Source: Butyricicoccus sp. (lineage in GTDB: Bacteria > Bacillota > Clostridia > Oscillospirales > Butyricicoccaceae). From it: a DNA stretch of 64,000 nt. This document shows positions 63,632-64,000 of this stretch, piece after piece. The notes beneath the pieces were generated by a model, which ran no database searches, was not told the DNA's origin, and saw only the letters and a list, made by a program, of their open reading frames with translations. The stretch spans positions 1 to 64,000 of the forward strand of contig JAGHIZ010000111.1 of NCBI GenBank assembly GCA_017886875.1, read 5' to 3'. The stretch's first letter is position 1, and each line of letters starts with the position of its first letter. The position numbers were made by a program, and so were the translations under genes.

Positions 63632-63664
63632 AAAACACCTGTGAATTTTAATCACAGGTGTTTT
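63632..63664. terminator. terminator after the hemerythrin gene
   Basis: AAAACACCTGTGA pairs perfectly with TCACAGGTGTTTT, effective in both directions. Confidence 0.93.
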
Positions 63665-63669
63665 GACTT

Positions 63670-64000
63670 TTATAGAAGTTCGCTTTCAAGGTCAGAAAGC
63701 ATATAATCAAGAGCAGTAATACCGCCTTCAGCAGTATACCAAATAGATGGGTGTGCAAGATAAATTATATTATCATTTTTATAAGCATCTGTCTTTGCTA
63801 CAAGTTCATTATTCATAATTTCTTCAGCAAGTTTAGCACCTTCTGTTGAAATAGCTGCATCACGGTCAAGAATAAACATATATTCAGGGTTTAAGTCTAC
63901 AAGCAGCTCAAAAGAGGATTCATTACCATGTGTAGAAGTTACATCTTCAGAAGCAATATTAGTAAAGCCGATTTCTTTACCAATTATAGAACATCTGCCA
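63670..64000 (-). CDS. siderophore ABC transporter substrate-binding protein (C-terminal part)
   Basis: The frame is open across the window edge and the 5' end is missing. About 110 residues are visible, with ELLVDLNPEYMFILDRDAA, a NNELVAKTDAYKN segment and IIYLAHPSIWYTAEGGITAL, typical of the second lobe of FatB/FepB-like iron-siderophore binding proteins. Cobalamin or heme ligands cannot be excluded. Confidence 0.8.
   Translation of the reverse strand, partial: GRCSIIGKEIGFTNIASEDVTSTHGNESSFELLVDLNPEYMFILDRDAAISTEGAKLAEEIMNNELVAKTDAYKNDNIIYLAHPSIWYTAEGGITALDYMLSDLESELL

Noticed and set aside
1..64000. CRISPR array, rRNA operon, prophage structural genes, insertion sequences
   Set aside because: No regularly spaced repeats, rRNA segments, phage structural proteins or transposases were seen; only the xis-int end of an integrative element is mobile.

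Overview
The window is AT-rich chromosomal DNA from an anaerobic, endospore-forming member of the Clostridia. Pointers are a complete spoIIIA operon, Hcp and Rex redox systems, S-layer homology (SLH) proteins, a T-box and a PyrR attenuator, and frequent GTG/TTG starts. Gene content fits an Oscillospirales-like gut commensal, but that placement is an inference and no rRNA is present to confirm it.

Layout. 1 to ~1.77 kb: the terminal xis-int module of a Tn916-family integrative element, inserted upstream of ywlE. 1.9-3.8 kb: ywlE-rimI-tsaD. 4.0-7.8 kb: aconitase, isocitrate dehydrogenase and rex. 7.8-12.7 kb (minus): a small orphan, a secreted orphan, mazF without a visible antitoxin gene, alr, a YdcC-like lipoprotein, nnrD and a lipoprotein cyclophilin. 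12.8-19.6 kb: a strong promoter, a ~350-nt leader ending in a terminator, and a six-gene polyamine operon (speD, speA, speE, speB, carboxynorspermidine synthase, nspC). 20.1-25.3 kb (minus): spoIIIAA-AH and asp23. 25.4-35.7 kb: a T-box-controlled aromatic operon (aroF, aroB, aroC, pheA, aroA, fused aroE-aroK) with an SLH phosphodiester glycosidase gene directly behind it. 35.8-40.4 kb: a split ThrE exporter, an HPr-like protein without the catalytic histidine, and a TrpXYZ-type ABC transporter. 40.5-43.8 kb: xpt, archaeal-type aspS, dus, a small ORF. 44.0-50.1 kb: PyrR attenuator, pyrR, pyrF, carA, carB. 50.1-54.0 kb: bioY with a BirA-like operator, cutC, yihY, a SLOG protein, a YtqB-like methylase, tRNA-Leu(CAA) and an unlisted 56-aa membrane protein. 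54.1-60.1 kb (minus): a 1633-aa secreted M60 peptidase with a dockerin, and an SLH protein translationally coupled to it. 60.4-63.6 kb: a CRP/FNR regulator (HcpR-like), its likely operator, Hcp with a C-terminal DUF1858 domain, and a hemerythrin. The window ends in a siderophore-binding protein gene.

The most interesting items are: (1) the dockerin-M60 / SLH pair, which may be a two-gene surface-anchored glycopeptidase system; (2) the polyamine operon, which carries two different routes to spermidine behind an unidentified structured leader; (3) the HcpR-Hcp-DUF1858-hemerythrin module, whose operator sits at about -41.5 from a predicted start; and (4) the Crh-like HPr variant. All regulatory assignments are by eye.
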